Below are positions 1-8,191 of a stretch of DNA of 64,000 bases, in pieces. Numbering within the stretch: the stretch's first letter is position 1; each line of letters begins with the position of its first letter. Source of the DNA: an uncultured Cytophagales bacterium. Lineage in GTDB: Bacteria > Bacteroidota > Bacteroidia > Cytophagales > Thermoflexibacteraceae. The notes under the pieces were generated by a model. The model was given only the letters and a program-made list of their open reading frames with translations, was not told the DNA's origin and made no database searches. Both the position numbers and the translations under genes were made by a program. The stretch covers positions 1 to 64,000 of the forward strand of contig CALHUI010000001.1 of NCBI GenBank assembly GCA_938039675.1, written 5' to 3'.

Positions 1-231
1 CCCAATGGCAACGGACAATACAAAGCCCCCAAAAACGGCTGGTTTTATCAAAATCATATCACGTTGCAAACGGGTGTTGGTATAGCGTACTACCAACCGA
101 ATTGGCATATCAATCTCACGGCAGGCTTTCAGTATCAGCCAAACAGGCTTGGGTTAATTGCATTTCCAGACATCGGAATTATGCCATTTTACGGAGGAGT
201 GAACTTTGGATATATAATTCATCGTGATTAA
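1..231 (+). CDS. C-terminal end of a probable outer-membrane beta-barrel protein (partial)
   Basis: An open frame enters from the left edge and reads 76 codons to a TAA at 229-231. The protein fragment alternates polar and aromatic or small residues (for example ITLQTGVGIAYYQPNWHINL and the end GVNFGYIIHRD), with short turns rich in Gly, Asn and Pro. That pattern is what the last strands of a Bacteroidota outer-membrane beta-barrel look like. The start and most of the protein lie outside the window, so no family can be named. It is followed by about 270 bases without a gene, holding an 8-bp inverted repeat (275-282 with 297-304) that might be a weak terminator. Confidence 0.5.
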   Translation, partial: PNGNGQYKAPKNGWFYQNHITLQTGVGIAYYQPNWHINLTAGFQYQPNRLGLIAFPDIGIMPFYGGVNFGYIIHRD

Positions 232-443
232 TAAAAAAAACAGCACACAACACGGGTTTGGCGTAATGATGACACACTGAACTTGTTGAAGTGCGGGTTC
301 AGTGCTTCGATTGAACTTTTGTATTAAAAATCCGCCACCTTCGCCAATGCTTTCCCATTACATCCCATTCAAAATCACCTAACTAATAGGTGTAGAGCGA
401 AATTTTATCGAAACAATACTACCGGAAATGCGTTTAGTGTGTG

Positions 444-451
444 TAAATTTG
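444..451 (+). promoter_or_regulatory. Candidate -7 promoter box for the DUF3667 gene
   Basis: TAAATTTG matches the Bacteroidota -7 consensus TAnnTTTG exactly and lies 49 bases before the start codon at 501. I see no TTG at the expected -33 spacing, so support is only partial. Confidence 0.3.
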
Positions 452-500
452 ATTACTTACCTTTCGAAACCTCGTCGCCATTTCATCAGCGCAGAATTAC

Positions 501-1289
501 ATGGAAGATGCTACTCTTAATAACCAAGCCCCTCAACCACTGCCGCGCCTGAGCATGGCGAAATTGTGGAAAGATGTTCTGATTGCTTTTGACCTTGAGA
601 AAGGTTTGGTCTATACCTTTTATAACTTGCTGATACGACCACATAAGACCGTGCACAGGTATTTGTTTGAAGACCGCAGCCGCCTGACCAATCCGTTTAA
701 GTTTCTGGCTATCAGCATTACATTGTCCATTTTTATCTTACTCAACACACAGATATTGAATAAAAGCATAGCAGACAGCTTACAGCAAGGCTTTGAGCAA
801 GAACTAAAAGAAGAACGCACCGAAAAAGAAACAGTTAGCACCGATTTTCAAAAAATAGTTTCTCCTGAACAATACAATAAAATATTCATTCAACTGCTCA
901 ACGATACTTTCAGCTTTTCATACCTGCTTTTTATTCCCATATTAGGATGGATTTCGTGGGTTTTCTATCCCAAAAAGCAACTCTTTTTTGGCGAACACGT
1001 GGTGATTCATACCTATGTGTCGGGGCTGTGGAACTTTATGCTGGTCATTACCTATCCTTTGCTAATTGTTATGCCGGAGTTGCTCGAACCCATGTTTATT
1101 GTTTACATAACGGGATATGTGGTAAGCAGTGCGATGATATACAAACACCTCAGCAATAGAAACTGGTTCCGGACGGCTATTTATGCGCTGACAACTTCGC
1201 TGATTGGTTTTATGCTTGCAACTGTTGGCTACTCGGCTGCGTTAGCACTCGGAACGGTTTGGAAACTCATGCAACTCACCGCGGCATAG
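501..1289 (+). CDS. DUF3667-like multi-spanning membrane protein
   Basis: This 262-residue protein has a soluble N-terminus, the segment LTNPFKFLAISITLSIFILL that looks like the DUF3667 signature (NP.KFL), a charged loop at about 100-120, and four further hydrophobic segments at about 137-157, 172-195, 198-215 and 228-252. DUF3667 proteins are common in Bacteroidota and usually carry a short N-terminal zinc ribbon. No such cysteines are present here, so this is the short form of the family. The function of the family is not known. The gene stands alone: the next gene on the same strand begins 87 bases later and is unrelated. Confidence 0.7.
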   Translation: MEDATLNNQAPQPLPRLSMAKLWKDVLIAFDLEKGLVYTFYNLLIRPHKTVHRYLFEDRSRLTNPFKFLAISITLSIFILLNTQILNKSIADSLQQGFEQELKEERTEKETVSTDFQKIVSPEQYNKIFIQLLNDTFSFSYLLFIPILGWISWVFYPKKQLFFGEHVVIHTYVSGLWNFMLVITYPLLIVMPELLEPMFIVYITGYVVSSAMIYKHLSNRNWFRTAIYALTTSLIGFMLATVGYSAALALGTVWKLMQLTAA

Positions 1290-1376
1290 CTGCCATTCCG
1301 CCTACTTTTACTAACTTGCAGCCCGTTGTAAACCTTATTTCCCACGATTGGTGTATTTTATCATAACATCCTCAAA

Positions 1377-2225
1377 ATGAGCGACATACAAAAACTCAAA
1401 ACACTTGCAACACAAATCAGGCGCGACATTTTACGCATGGTACATGCTGTTCAATCAGGTCATCCGGGCGGTTCGCTGGGTTGTACGGAATATTTTGTAG
1501 CTCTCTACGGCTCTGTCATGAAGCATAATCCACGCTTTCAACCCGACGCCATTGGCGAAGACCTGTTTTTCCTTTCCAATGGTCATATTTCGCCTGTGTG
1601 GTACAGCACATTAGCGCGTTTTGGCTATTTCAGTACCGAAGAATTGGCAACTTTCCGCAAAATCAATTCCCGATTGCAAGGCCATCCGGCAACGGAAGAA
1701 GGGTTGCCGGGAGTGCGTGTAGCTTCCGGCTCGTTAGGTCAGGGACTTTCTGTGGCCATAGGCGCTGCGCAAACCAAAAAGCTAAACAACGACCCGCATC
1801 TGGTTTATGTACTCATGGGAGACGGAGAACAACAGGAGGGACAAATTTGGGAAGCTGCCATGTACGCCGCTCATCACAAGGTGGATAATTTAATTGCCAC
1901 CGTTGACCTAAACGGCCAGCAAATTGACGGCCCTGTAAGCAAAGTAATGGACTTAATGGATTTGGGGGCTAAATATCGCGCCTTTGGATGGGAAGTAACC
2001 GAGTGTGCCAATGGTAATGACTTAGAGCAGGTAATTGCCGCACTGCAACATGCCAAAACACTTACGGGCAAGGGCAAACCCGTCCTTATTTTGATGCGTA
2101 CCGAAATGGGCTATGGCGTGGACTTTATGATGCACTCCCACAAGTGGCACGGAGTAGCGCCCAACGATGAGCAACTCGCCCAAGCACTGGCACAATTGCC
2201 CGAAACAGAGTTGAAAGATTATTAA
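1377..2225 (+). CDS. Transketolase, N-terminal (thiamine diphosphate-binding) subunit
   Basis: The 282-residue protein matches the N-terminal half of transketolase. It carries the early motif SGHPGGSLGCTEYFVALYG, the middle motif GSLGQGLSVAIGAA, and the ThDP/metal signature GDGEQQEGQIWEAAMYAAH followed by N at LIATVDLNGQQIDG. The protein stops after about 280 residues, where a single-chain transketolase would continue to about 660, so it is the first subunit of a two-subunit enzyme. It would act in the non-oxidative pentose phosphate pathway, moving two-carbon units between sugar phosphates. The C-terminal (pyrimidine-binding) subunit usually sits directly downstream, but here the next gene is rseP, so the partner must lie elsewhere. 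Confidence 0.9.
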   Translation: MSDIQKLKTLATQIRRDILRMVHAVQSGHPGGSLGCTEYFVALYGSVMKHNPRFQPDAIGEDLFFLSNGHISPVWYSTLARFGYFSTEELATFRKINSRLQGHPATEEGLPGVRVASGSLGQGLSVAIGAAQTKKLNNDPHLVYVLMGDGEQQEGQIWEAAMYAAHHKVDNLIATVDLNGQQIDGPVSKVMDLMDLGAKYRAFGWEVTECANGNDLEQVIAALQHAKTLTGKGKPVLILMRTEMGYGVDFMMHSHKWHGVAPNDEQLAQALAQLPETELKDY

Positions 2226-2306
2226 GAACTTTATCGCTGTTTAGTGCGTTTATTCATTTGATGACCAAAACAGCGATATGCTGCACTAACTGTTTAAATT
2301 ATAAGC

Positions 2307-3623
2307 ATGGAAGGATTGATTATGACCGCCCAGTTAATTCTTGCAATCACCATTATGGTAGGTTTGCACGAACTGGGGCATATGTTACCGGCCAAATGGT
2401 TTGGTATGCGAGTGGAAAAGTTTTCCATTGGATTTCCACCTAAACTTTTTGGCTTTAAAAAAGGAGAAACCGAATATATGGTAGGCGCATTGCCGCTCGG
2501 CGGATTTGTAAAAATTTCAGGAATGGTAGATGAGTCCTTAGATACGGCCAACCTGAGTTCTAAGCCGCAGCCTTGGGAATATCGCTCCAAACCTGCCTAC
2601 CAACGACTGATTGTCATGCTTGGTGGCATTACGGTAAACATACTCACAGGCATTGTAGTGTTTGTGGGGCTTGCCTATTTTCTTGGCGAAACTTATTTGC
2701 CTGTTAGCGAAGTAAACAAACATGGCATTCATGTGAGCAAACTGGCCGAAGAAATGGGGCTGAAAGAAGGCGACAAACTAATTGCCATTAACGGAAAACC
2801 CTTGGAGCGCTACGAAGATGCACGTAACCCGAGTTTCTTCCTCGAACAGGGCAGCTATTATACCATCCTGCGCGACGGCAAAGAAATGATAATACCTATC
2901 CCTGCCAATCTGATGGATAAACTCGGCGACAAACAAAATATGTCGTTTATTGAGCCTCTTTATCCGTTTGTGATAGCCGAGGTACAGCCCGATATGCCGG
3001 CAGGTAAAGCAGGTTTGTTACCCGGCGATAAAATCATAGCCGCCAACGGAAGCCCGATAGTTTATTTTCAGCATCTGAAAACCTTTTTGGAAAACAACAA
3101 AGGAGCCGATGTTACCTTGACCATTGAGCGCCAAGGCGAGCAAATTATCAAACAGATAAGAATAACACCTGAAGGCACGCTCGGCTTTCGCCCGGAATTT
3201 CTGTTGAAAACAGCCGTGCGGCAGTACAGCCTTGGCGAATCGGTGGTTCGCGGTACAGTGAATGCCTTTGACGTGGTTTTTGTGCAGTTAAAAGCTTTCG
3301 GCAAAATGTTCCGTGGCGAAATGTCCGTAGCTAAATCGCTGAGCGGCCCCATAGGCATCGCAAAAGTATTCGGCGGCACTTGGGACTGGGTGCGCTTCTG
3401 GTCGCTGATAGGGCTGCTCTCTATGGTGCTGGCCTTTATGAACCTATTGCCTATTCCGGCATTAGACGGCGGCCATGCAGTATTTTTAACCTATGAAATT
3501 GTATCAGGCCGCGCCCCTTCGCAGGCATTTTTGGAAGGTGCGCAGAAAATAGGTATGATACTGTTGCTGGGGTTGATGGTATTTGCTTTTGGCAATGATA
3601 TATACAAGTTGATTTTCAACTAA
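2307..3623 (+). CDS. rseP: Site-2 intramembrane zinc metalloprotease RseP
   Basis: The 438-residue protein has the M50 family layout. The zinc motif HELGH lies at residues 21-25 in the first membrane segment, PDZ regions follow in the middle (around GDKLIAING and GDKIIAANG), and the second catalytic motif NLLPIPALDGGH is near the C-terminus between further membrane segments. In other bacteria RseP cleaves membrane anti-sigma factors and remnant signal peptides inside the inner membrane. A membrane anti-sigma-like protein is encoded at 20232-20813, which could be a substrate, but that is inference only. An in-frame ATG at residue 6 is an alternative start. The gene ends at a bidirectional terminator. 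Confidence 0.92.
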   Translation: MEGLIMTAQLILAITIMVGLHELGHMLPAKWFGMRVEKFSIGFPPKLFGFKKGETEYMVGALPLGGFVKISGMVDESLDTANLSSKPQPWEYRSKPAYQRLIVMLGGITVNILTGIVVFVGLAYFLGETYLPVSEVNKHGIHVSKLAEEMGLKEGDKLIAINGKPLERYEDARNPSFFLEQGSYYTILRDGKEMIIPIPANLMDKLGDKQNMSFIEPLYPFVIAEVQPDMPAGKAGLLPGDKIIAANGSPIVYFQHLKTFLENNKGADVTLTIERQGEQIIKQIRITPEGTLGFRPEFLLKTAVRQYSLGESVVRGTVNAFDVVFVQLKAFGKMFRGEMSVAKSLSGPIGIAKVFGGTWDWVRFWSLIGLLSMVLAFMNLLPIPALDGGHAVFLTYEIVSGRAPSQAFLEGAQKIGMILLLGLMVFAFGNDIYKLIFN

Positions 3624-3640
3624 GCAGTATATATAGTAAA

Positions 3641-3677
3641 AAAAAATCGACATGTATTAAAGAAATGTCGGTTTTTT
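3641..3677. terminator. Bidirectional intrinsic terminator between rseP and the ArsC-like gene
   Basis: The arms CGACAT (3648-3653) and ATGTCG (3665-3670) form a hairpin flanked by an A-run on the left and TTTTTT on the right. This gives a U-tract in both directions between two convergent genes. Confidence 0.7.
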
Positions 3678-3680
3678 CTT

Positions 3681-4034
3681 CTACATTTTGAAAAAGTCTC
3701 CCGGCGATTCCACGATAATCGCTTTGGTATTGCTGATAGCAATCGGTGTACGCAACATATCGGGGTTGTGCTGGATAATTTTAATGTAGTCGCTGTCATT
3801 GCTCAAATCAGGAATAGTTCCGTCGTTTTCGCGCAGCAACTCCGACAGCGGTAAATTCAAACGCATGGCAATTTCTTCCAGCAATGTGCCCTTAATCGGC
3901 TCTCGGGCTACATCAAAGGCACGTATATGTTTGAAATTACTCTCCGCATGTGCATACATTTTTCTGTCATTGACAAACTTACTGTTATAAAACAGCAGAA
4001 GTTCTTCGGGATGTTCCTCGAGCATATTTTTCAA
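3681..4034 (-). CDS. ArsC/Spx-like thioredoxin-fold protein without cysteine
   Basis: The 117-residue protein follows the ArsC/YffB plan: an N-terminal strand and turn (LLLFYNSKFVNDRKMYAHAE), a helix-rich middle (LLEEIAMRLNLPLSELLREN) and a C-terminal strand pair with NPDMLRTPIAISNTKAIIV, which parallels the 'P..L.RPI' segment of arsenate reductases. The catalytic cysteine of ArsC would fall in NSKFVNDR, where F replaces it, and there is no cysteine anywhere in the protein. It is therefore unlikely to be a reductase and more likely a binding or regulatory relative. This reading comes from pattern matching only. The gene has its own transcript direction, convergent with rseP. Confidence 0.55.
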   Translation of the reverse strand: MKNMLEEHPEELLLFYNSKFVNDRKMYAHAESNFKHIRAFDVAREPIKGTLLEEIAMRLNLPLSELLRENDGTIPDLSNDSDYIKIIQHNPDMLRTPIAISNTKAIIVESPGDFFKM

Positions 4035-4220
4035 TAATATTTAGTAATGAGGTAAAGGTAACACTTAAAATGCATTCTCAAAGATGACTTTTGTCATTAT
4101 GTAAAGTAATATTCTCCGTTGTGTATTGCAGAGCGCCAAGGTTGCATATTATGACCGAAAGGCGCTTTACAATTCAAAATCTCGGTCAGTACAGGAGGTA
4201 ATTGACAGGAGTGTTTCCAT

Positions 4221-4259
4221 AAAATAGCTGTATAATTGGTAATTTTATACAGCTATTTT
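4221..4259. repeat. Long perfect inverted repeat, possible terminator
   Basis: AAAATAGCTGTATAA (4221-4235) is the exact reverse complement of 4245-4259, with a 9-base loop. It lies 50 bases past the stop of the minus-strand thioesterase, so it may end that transcript. The arms are unusually long and AT-rich for a simple terminator, and the loop is TTGGTAATT. Confidence 0.6.
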
Positions 4260-4308
4260 ACAAAGAAGTCGCCCAATAAACGATGACTTATATCATTATC
4301 CCTGAAAA

Positions 4309-4719
4309 TCAGGCACTAAAGTAGGGTTTCAACGCTTCCACAATCTGCCAAGGTGCGCGGCACGGGCGGCGGCTTTCGCGGTTGATAAATACGAGCACCG
4401 TGTGTCCGGTGTGAATCAACTGCGCCGCTTCATTATAAATTTCGTAGTGGAAAGTAATTTTTACCGAAGGCAACTCTTTGATAAAAACTTTGATAATTAG
4501 CAATTCATCAAAACCCGCCGGTGCGATATAGCGCGAATAATTTTCATACACAGGCATCATAATACCGGCGGCTTCCAATTCCTTATAACTCAAACCAATA
4601 CTGCGAAGCGACTCTATGCGAGCAATTTCAAAAAAAGCGGCATAGTTGCCGTAATAAACATAGCCCATTTGGTCGGTATGGGCATAGCGCACACGCACTT
4701 TGGTCTGGCTTGTAAACAT
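4309..4719 (-). CDS. Acyl-CoA thioesterase of the YbgC/4-hydroxybenzoyl-CoA (hot-dog) family
   Basis: The 136-residue protein has the signature RYAHTDQMGYVYYGNYAAFFEIAR. Asp16 is the expected catalytic acid, and the Gly-Tyr-Val-Tyr-Tyr run leads into the central hot-dog helix. The remaining strands (LLIIKVFIKELPSVKITFHYEI and IHTGHTVLVFINRE) fit the family's single domain. Members hydrolyse short-chain or aromatic acyl-CoA esters in the cytoplasm, and some associate with the Tol-Pal or phospholipid machinery. No tol-pal genes are nearby, so the substrate cannot be inferred. The start at 4719 is divergent from the wbqC-like gene, with 40 bases between them. Confidence 0.85.
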   Translation of the reverse strand: MFTSQTKVRVRYAHTDQMGYVYYGNYAAFFEIARIESLRSIGLSYKELEAAGIMMPVYENYSRYIAPAGFDELLIIKVFIKELPSVKITFHYEIYNEAAQLIHTGHTVLVFINRESRRPCRAPWQIVEALKPYFSA

Positions 4720-4759
4720 AAATTGCTTCTCTTACCTTTCGGGCAAAAATACAACGCAC

Positions 4760-5410
4760 ATGCAGCCCGATGCAATAACTGACCTATATTATTTACCAAG
4801 TATCAATTTTTTTGCTTATTTAACAAACAAAAAGAATATTTTGGTGGAAGTACAAAGCCATTATGAGAAGCAAACTTGCAGAAATCGCTGCTACCTGCTG
4901 GGAGCCAATCAGATACAACGCCTGAGCATTCCCGTGGTCAAGCCTACCCCTCAGCAAACATACGCTGAAATACGCATAGACTACCGCGAGCGCTGGCAAG
5001 ATATTCACTGGCGCACTATTTGCTCGGCCTACGGCAAAGCACCCTATTTTGAGCACTATGCGGAGGATTTACGCCGCATCATTTACACAGGCGAAGAATA
5101 TTTAGTGCTGCTTAATCTAAAGCTACTGACACTTTGTCTTGGTTTATTGAGGTTACCTGTCAATATTTCAGCCACTACTGCTTATGTAGCTGACTATGGC
5201 AACGGCTGCAGCGATATGCGCGGGCGAATTTCTTGTATTCCGACCGATAATACCGACAAGGCAGGCTATGTCCAATTGTTTGGTCAAAGTTTTGTTTATA
5301 ATCTTTCAGTATTAGATCTCCTGTTTTGTGAAGGCCCGCAAAGCATCTTTTATTTGCAAAAAACCGCTTTCAGCAGCGGTAAAACAAAGGTCTTCAAATT
5401 TGGGTTTTAA
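4760..5410 (+). CDS. WbqC-like family protein
   Basis: The frame is open further upstream, but the family begins at the ATG at 4760 (MQPDAITDLYYLPSINFFAY), which leaves a 216-residue protein. It shows the WbqC pattern: YLPSI near the start, then HYEKQTCRNRCYLLGANQIQ, LSIPVV, and WQDIHWRTICSAYGKAPYFEHY. WbqC proteins occur in O-antigen loci and widely in Bacteroidota, and their exact chemistry is not established. The last bases of the gene overlap the -33 region of the clpC promoter. Confidence 0.82.
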   Translation: MQPDAITDLYYLPSINFFAYLTNKKNILVEVQSHYEKQTCRNRCYLLGANQIQRLSIPVVKPTPQQTYAEIRIDYRERWQDIHWRTICSAYGKAPYFEHYAEDLRRIIYTGEEYLVLLNLKLLTLCLGLLRLPVNISATTAYVADYGNGCSDMRGRISCIPTDNTDKAGYVQLFGQSFVYNLSVLDLLFCEGPQSIFYLQKTAFSSGKTKVFKFGF

Positions 5411-5429
5411 GATTTAAATACTATCTTTA
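5399..5429 (+). promoter_or_regulatory. Promoter of clpC
   Basis: TTTG at 5399-5402 is followed after 19 bases by TATCTTTA (5422-5429), a one-mismatch copy of the TAnnTTTG box. The clpC ATG lies 24 bases downstream. The -33 element sits inside the end of the preceding gene. Confidence 0.6.
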
Positions 5430-5452
5430 CAAAAAGCCAAAAGGGGAATTAA

Positions 5453-7993
5453 ATGGAAGCAAAGTTTTCAAAAGTCGTCAAAGATGTAATCTCTCTCAGC
5501 CGTGAGGAGGCGCTGCGGCTCGGGCATGATTATATCGGTACCGAGCATTTAACACTCGGGCTTATCAGAGAGGGAGGCAGCATGGGAGTTATGCTGCTTA
5601 AAAAACTAAACGTACCTTTTAACGAACTGCGCGAAGCAATTGAACACGCAACCCGCAAGTCGGTAAACTTTAACGTGCGCAACTTAGCTAACATTCCTCT
5701 GACACGCCAGGCTGAAAAAGTGCTTAAACTAACGGTTGTAGAAGCAAAAAACTTCAAAAGTGATATTGTAGGCACCGAACATCTGCTGCTCGCTATCCTG
5801 CGCGATGATACCAGCGTTGCCACCCAATTATTAGCCCGCTTCAATGTGAATCATGATGTGGTAAGACAACTACTCGAGTATCACCTGCAAAATCCGACAG
5901 CAGAATTACCCGATACAGATGACCCCGATGATGACAGCGGACGCATGTTTGGTTCGGGCAGCAGCTCAGGCGGAAGAGGCAGCGAAAGCAAACCGGGTGA
6001 AAAATCACGCACTCCTGTGCTAGACAACTTCGGGCGCGACCTTACTAAAATGGCAGAAGAAGGCAAACTAGACCCTATTATCGGTAGGGAAAAAGAAATC
6101 GAGCGCGTGGCACAGATTCTTAGCCGCCGCAAGAAAAATAACCCCATCCTGATAGGCGAGCCGGGCGTTGGTAAAACAGCCATTGCAGAAGGTTTGGCGC
6201 TTCGCATTGTAGAGAAAAAAGTATCGCGCGTACTTTTCGGCAAGCGTGTAGTTACCTTAGACCTTGCTTCATTGGTAGCAGGCACCAAGTATCGCGGACA
6301 ATTTGAGGAACGCATGAAAGCCGTAATGAACGAACTGGAAAAAGCTCCGGAAATCATCCTGTTCATCGACGAAATCCACACCATTGTGGGGGCAGGCGGT
6401 GCTTCCGGTTCGCTTGATGCCTCCAACATGTTCAAGCCGGCACTTGCCCGCGGCGACATCCAATGCATTGGCGCCACTACGCTGGACGAATACCGCCAAT
6501 ACATCGAAAAAGACGGGGCATTGGCACGCCGTTTCCAGATGGTAATGGTAGAAGCTACTTCACCGGAAGAAACCATTGAAATTCTGCACAACATTAAGAA
6601 CAAATACGAAGACCACCACCACGTGCGCTATGAGCCTGGGGCAATTGAAGCATGTGTGAAGTTGTCTGACCGCTATATCAGCGATAAATTCTTGCCCGAT
6701 AAAGCCATCGACGTATTGGATGAAGCAGGTGCAAGGGTGCACATCAATAACATCCACGTACCTGATGAAATTATTAAACTCGAAGAAAAAATCGAGCAGA
6801 TTAAAAAGCAGAAAAATCAGGTTGTAAAAAGCCAGAAATACGAAGAAGCCGCACAACTCCGCGACCGTGAAAAACGCTTAATGGAGCAGTTGGAAATGGC
6901 CAAAAACCGCTGGGAAAGCGAAACACGCAAGCAGATTTATCCCGTAACCGAGGAAAACGTAGCAGAGGTTATTGCCATGATGACAGGCATTCCTGTAAAC
7001 CGTGTGGCACAAAGCGAAAGTCAGAAACTCCTCACCATGAAGGATGACCTGATTAGTAAAGTTATTGGACAGGAAGAAGCCATTACTAAGCTCACCAAAG
7101 CCATTCAACGCACACGCGTCGGCCTGAAAGACCCTAAAAAACCAATCGGTTCTTTCATCTTCTTAGGCCCTACGGGTGTAGGTAAAACAGAATTGGCAAA
7201 AGTTTTGGCTACTTACCTGTTTGACCGCGAAGATGCCCTCGTACGCATAGACATGAGCGAATACATGGAAAAATTCTCTGTATCGCGATTGGTCGGAGCA
7301 CCTCCGGGATATGTGGGCTATGAAGAAGGCGGTCAATTGACCGAAAAAATCCGTCGCAAGCCTTACAGCGTTGTATTGCTCGATGAGATTGAAAAAGCCC
7401 ACCCGGACGTTTTCAACATCTTGCTCCAAGTGCTGGATGACGGTATTTTGACCGACGGTTTGGGTCGTCGGGTAGATTTCCGCAATACAATCATCATCAT
7501 GACCTCAAACATCGGCGTTCGCGATTTGAAAGATTTTGGCACGGGTATCGGATTTGCAACCAAAGCCAAAACCGAAAATCAAGATGCGTTGATGAGAAGC
7601 ACAATTCAGAATGCGTTGAAAAAGGTATTCTCCCCCGAATTCCTCAACCGTCTTGACGATGTGATTGTATTCAACTCATTGGAGCGCAAACATATCCACA
7701 AGATTATCGATTTGTCGCTGGGCAAACTGTTCCACCGCGTCACTAACTTGGGGTATAAAATCGAGCTTACGGATGCAGCCAAAGACTTCCTCTCTGAAAA
7801 AGGCTATGACCCGCAATATGGTGCCCGTCCGCTAAATCGGGCTATCCAGAAGTACCTCGAAGACCCTATCGCCGAGGAATTGCTGAAAGGTGAAATAGCC
7901 GAGGGCGACATTATCCAAGCTGACCACGAAGCAGGTAAAGATGAACTGAAATTGACCATTGTAAAACCTGTTACGGAACAACAGGCAGGTTAA
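5453..7993 (+). CDS. clpC: ATP-dependent Clp protease ATPase subunit ClpC
   Basis: The 846-residue protein has the full ClpC layout. Two Clp N-terminal repeats (about 1-145) are followed by a glycine/serine linker, AAA+ domain 1 with Walker A GEPGVGKT and Walker B ILFIDEIHT, a UVR-type middle region (KYEEAAQLRDREKRLMEQLE), and AAA+ domain 2 with GPTGVGKT. The loop GTGIGFATK carries the I-G-F tripeptide that docks onto ClpP. It unfolds substrates for ClpP and acts in protein quality control and regulated proteolysis. No clpP or mcsA/mcsB genes lie in the window. It has its own promoter and a strong terminator, so it is probably transcribed alone. Confidence 0.95.
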   Translation: MEAKFSKVVKDVISLSREEALRLGHDYIGTEHLTLGLIREGGSMGVMLLKKLNVPFNELREAIEHATRKSVNFNVRNLANIPLTRQAEKVLKLTVVEAKNFKSDIVGTEHLLLAILRDDTSVATQLLARFNVNHDVVRQLLEYHLQNPTAELPDTDDPDDDSGRMFGSGSSSGGRGSESKPGEKSRTPVLDNFGRDLTKMAEEGKLDPIIGREKEIERVAQILSRRKKNNPILIGEPGVGKTAIAEGLALRIVEKKVSRVLFGKRVVTLDLASLVAGTKYRGQFEERMKAVMNELEKAPEIILFIDEIHTIVGAGGASGSLDASNMFKPALARGDIQCIGATTLDEYRQYIEKDGALARRFQMVMVEATSPEETIEILHNIKNKYEDHHHVRYEPGAIEACVKLSDRYISDKFLPDKAIDVLDEAGARVHINNIHVPDEIIKLEEKIEQIKKQKNQVVKSQKYEEAAQLRDREKRLMEQLEMAKNRWESETRKQIYPVTEENVAEVIAMMTGIPVNRVAQSESQKLLTMKDDLISKVIGQEEAITKLTKAIQRTRVGLKDPKKPIGSFIFLGPTGVGKTELAKVLATYLFDREDALVRIDMSEYMEKFSVSRLVGAPPGYVGYEEGGQLTEKIRRKPYSVVLLDEIEKAHPDVFNILLQVLDDGILTDGLGRRVDFRNTIIIMTSNIGVRDLKDFGTGIGFATKAKTENQDALMRSTIQNALKKVFSPEFLNRLDDVIVFNSLERKHIHKIIDLSLGKLFHRVTNLGYKIELTDAAKDFLSEKGYDPQYGARPLNRAIQKYLEDPIAEELLKGEIAEGDIIQADHEAGKDELKLTIVKPVTEQQAG

Positions 7994-8018
7994 TAGAAGT
8001 AAATCCTGACCATATGAC

Positions 8019-8053
8019 AAAGGCTGTCCAAACGATGGGCAGCCTTTATTTTT
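8019..8053 (+). terminator. Intrinsic terminator of clpC
   Basis: AAAGGCTGTCC (8019-8029) pairs with GGGCAGCCTTT (8037-8047), with one G-T pair, and is followed by ATTTTT. It begins 26 bases after the clpC stop. Confidence 0.8.
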
Positions 8054-8114
8054 GATACACCTGAAATTTTTTACTAAAGGCCGATATATCAGGGTACCAT
8101 CTGCCGAAAATGAG

Positions 8115-8147
8115 AAATCCGGCAAAATTTTATAGCCTGCCGGATTT
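8115..8147 (-). terminator. Probable terminator of pckA
   Basis: AAATCCGGCA (8115-8124) and TGCCGGATTT (8138-8147) are exact inverse copies, 45 bases past the pckA stop. The T-rich tail on the minus strand is interrupted, so the efficiency is uncertain. Confidence 0.55.
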
Positions 8148-8191
8148 CACACGTACCTTTGGAAACATTTCTTACCGAATATCAGCTGAGG

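Noticed and set aside
3681-4034. Functional arsenate reductase
   Set aside because: No cysteine is present anywhere in the protein.
4131-4172. Short inverted repeat AGCGCC...GGCGCT as an RNA structure
   Set aside because: Six-base arms with a loop over 20 bases are expected by chance.
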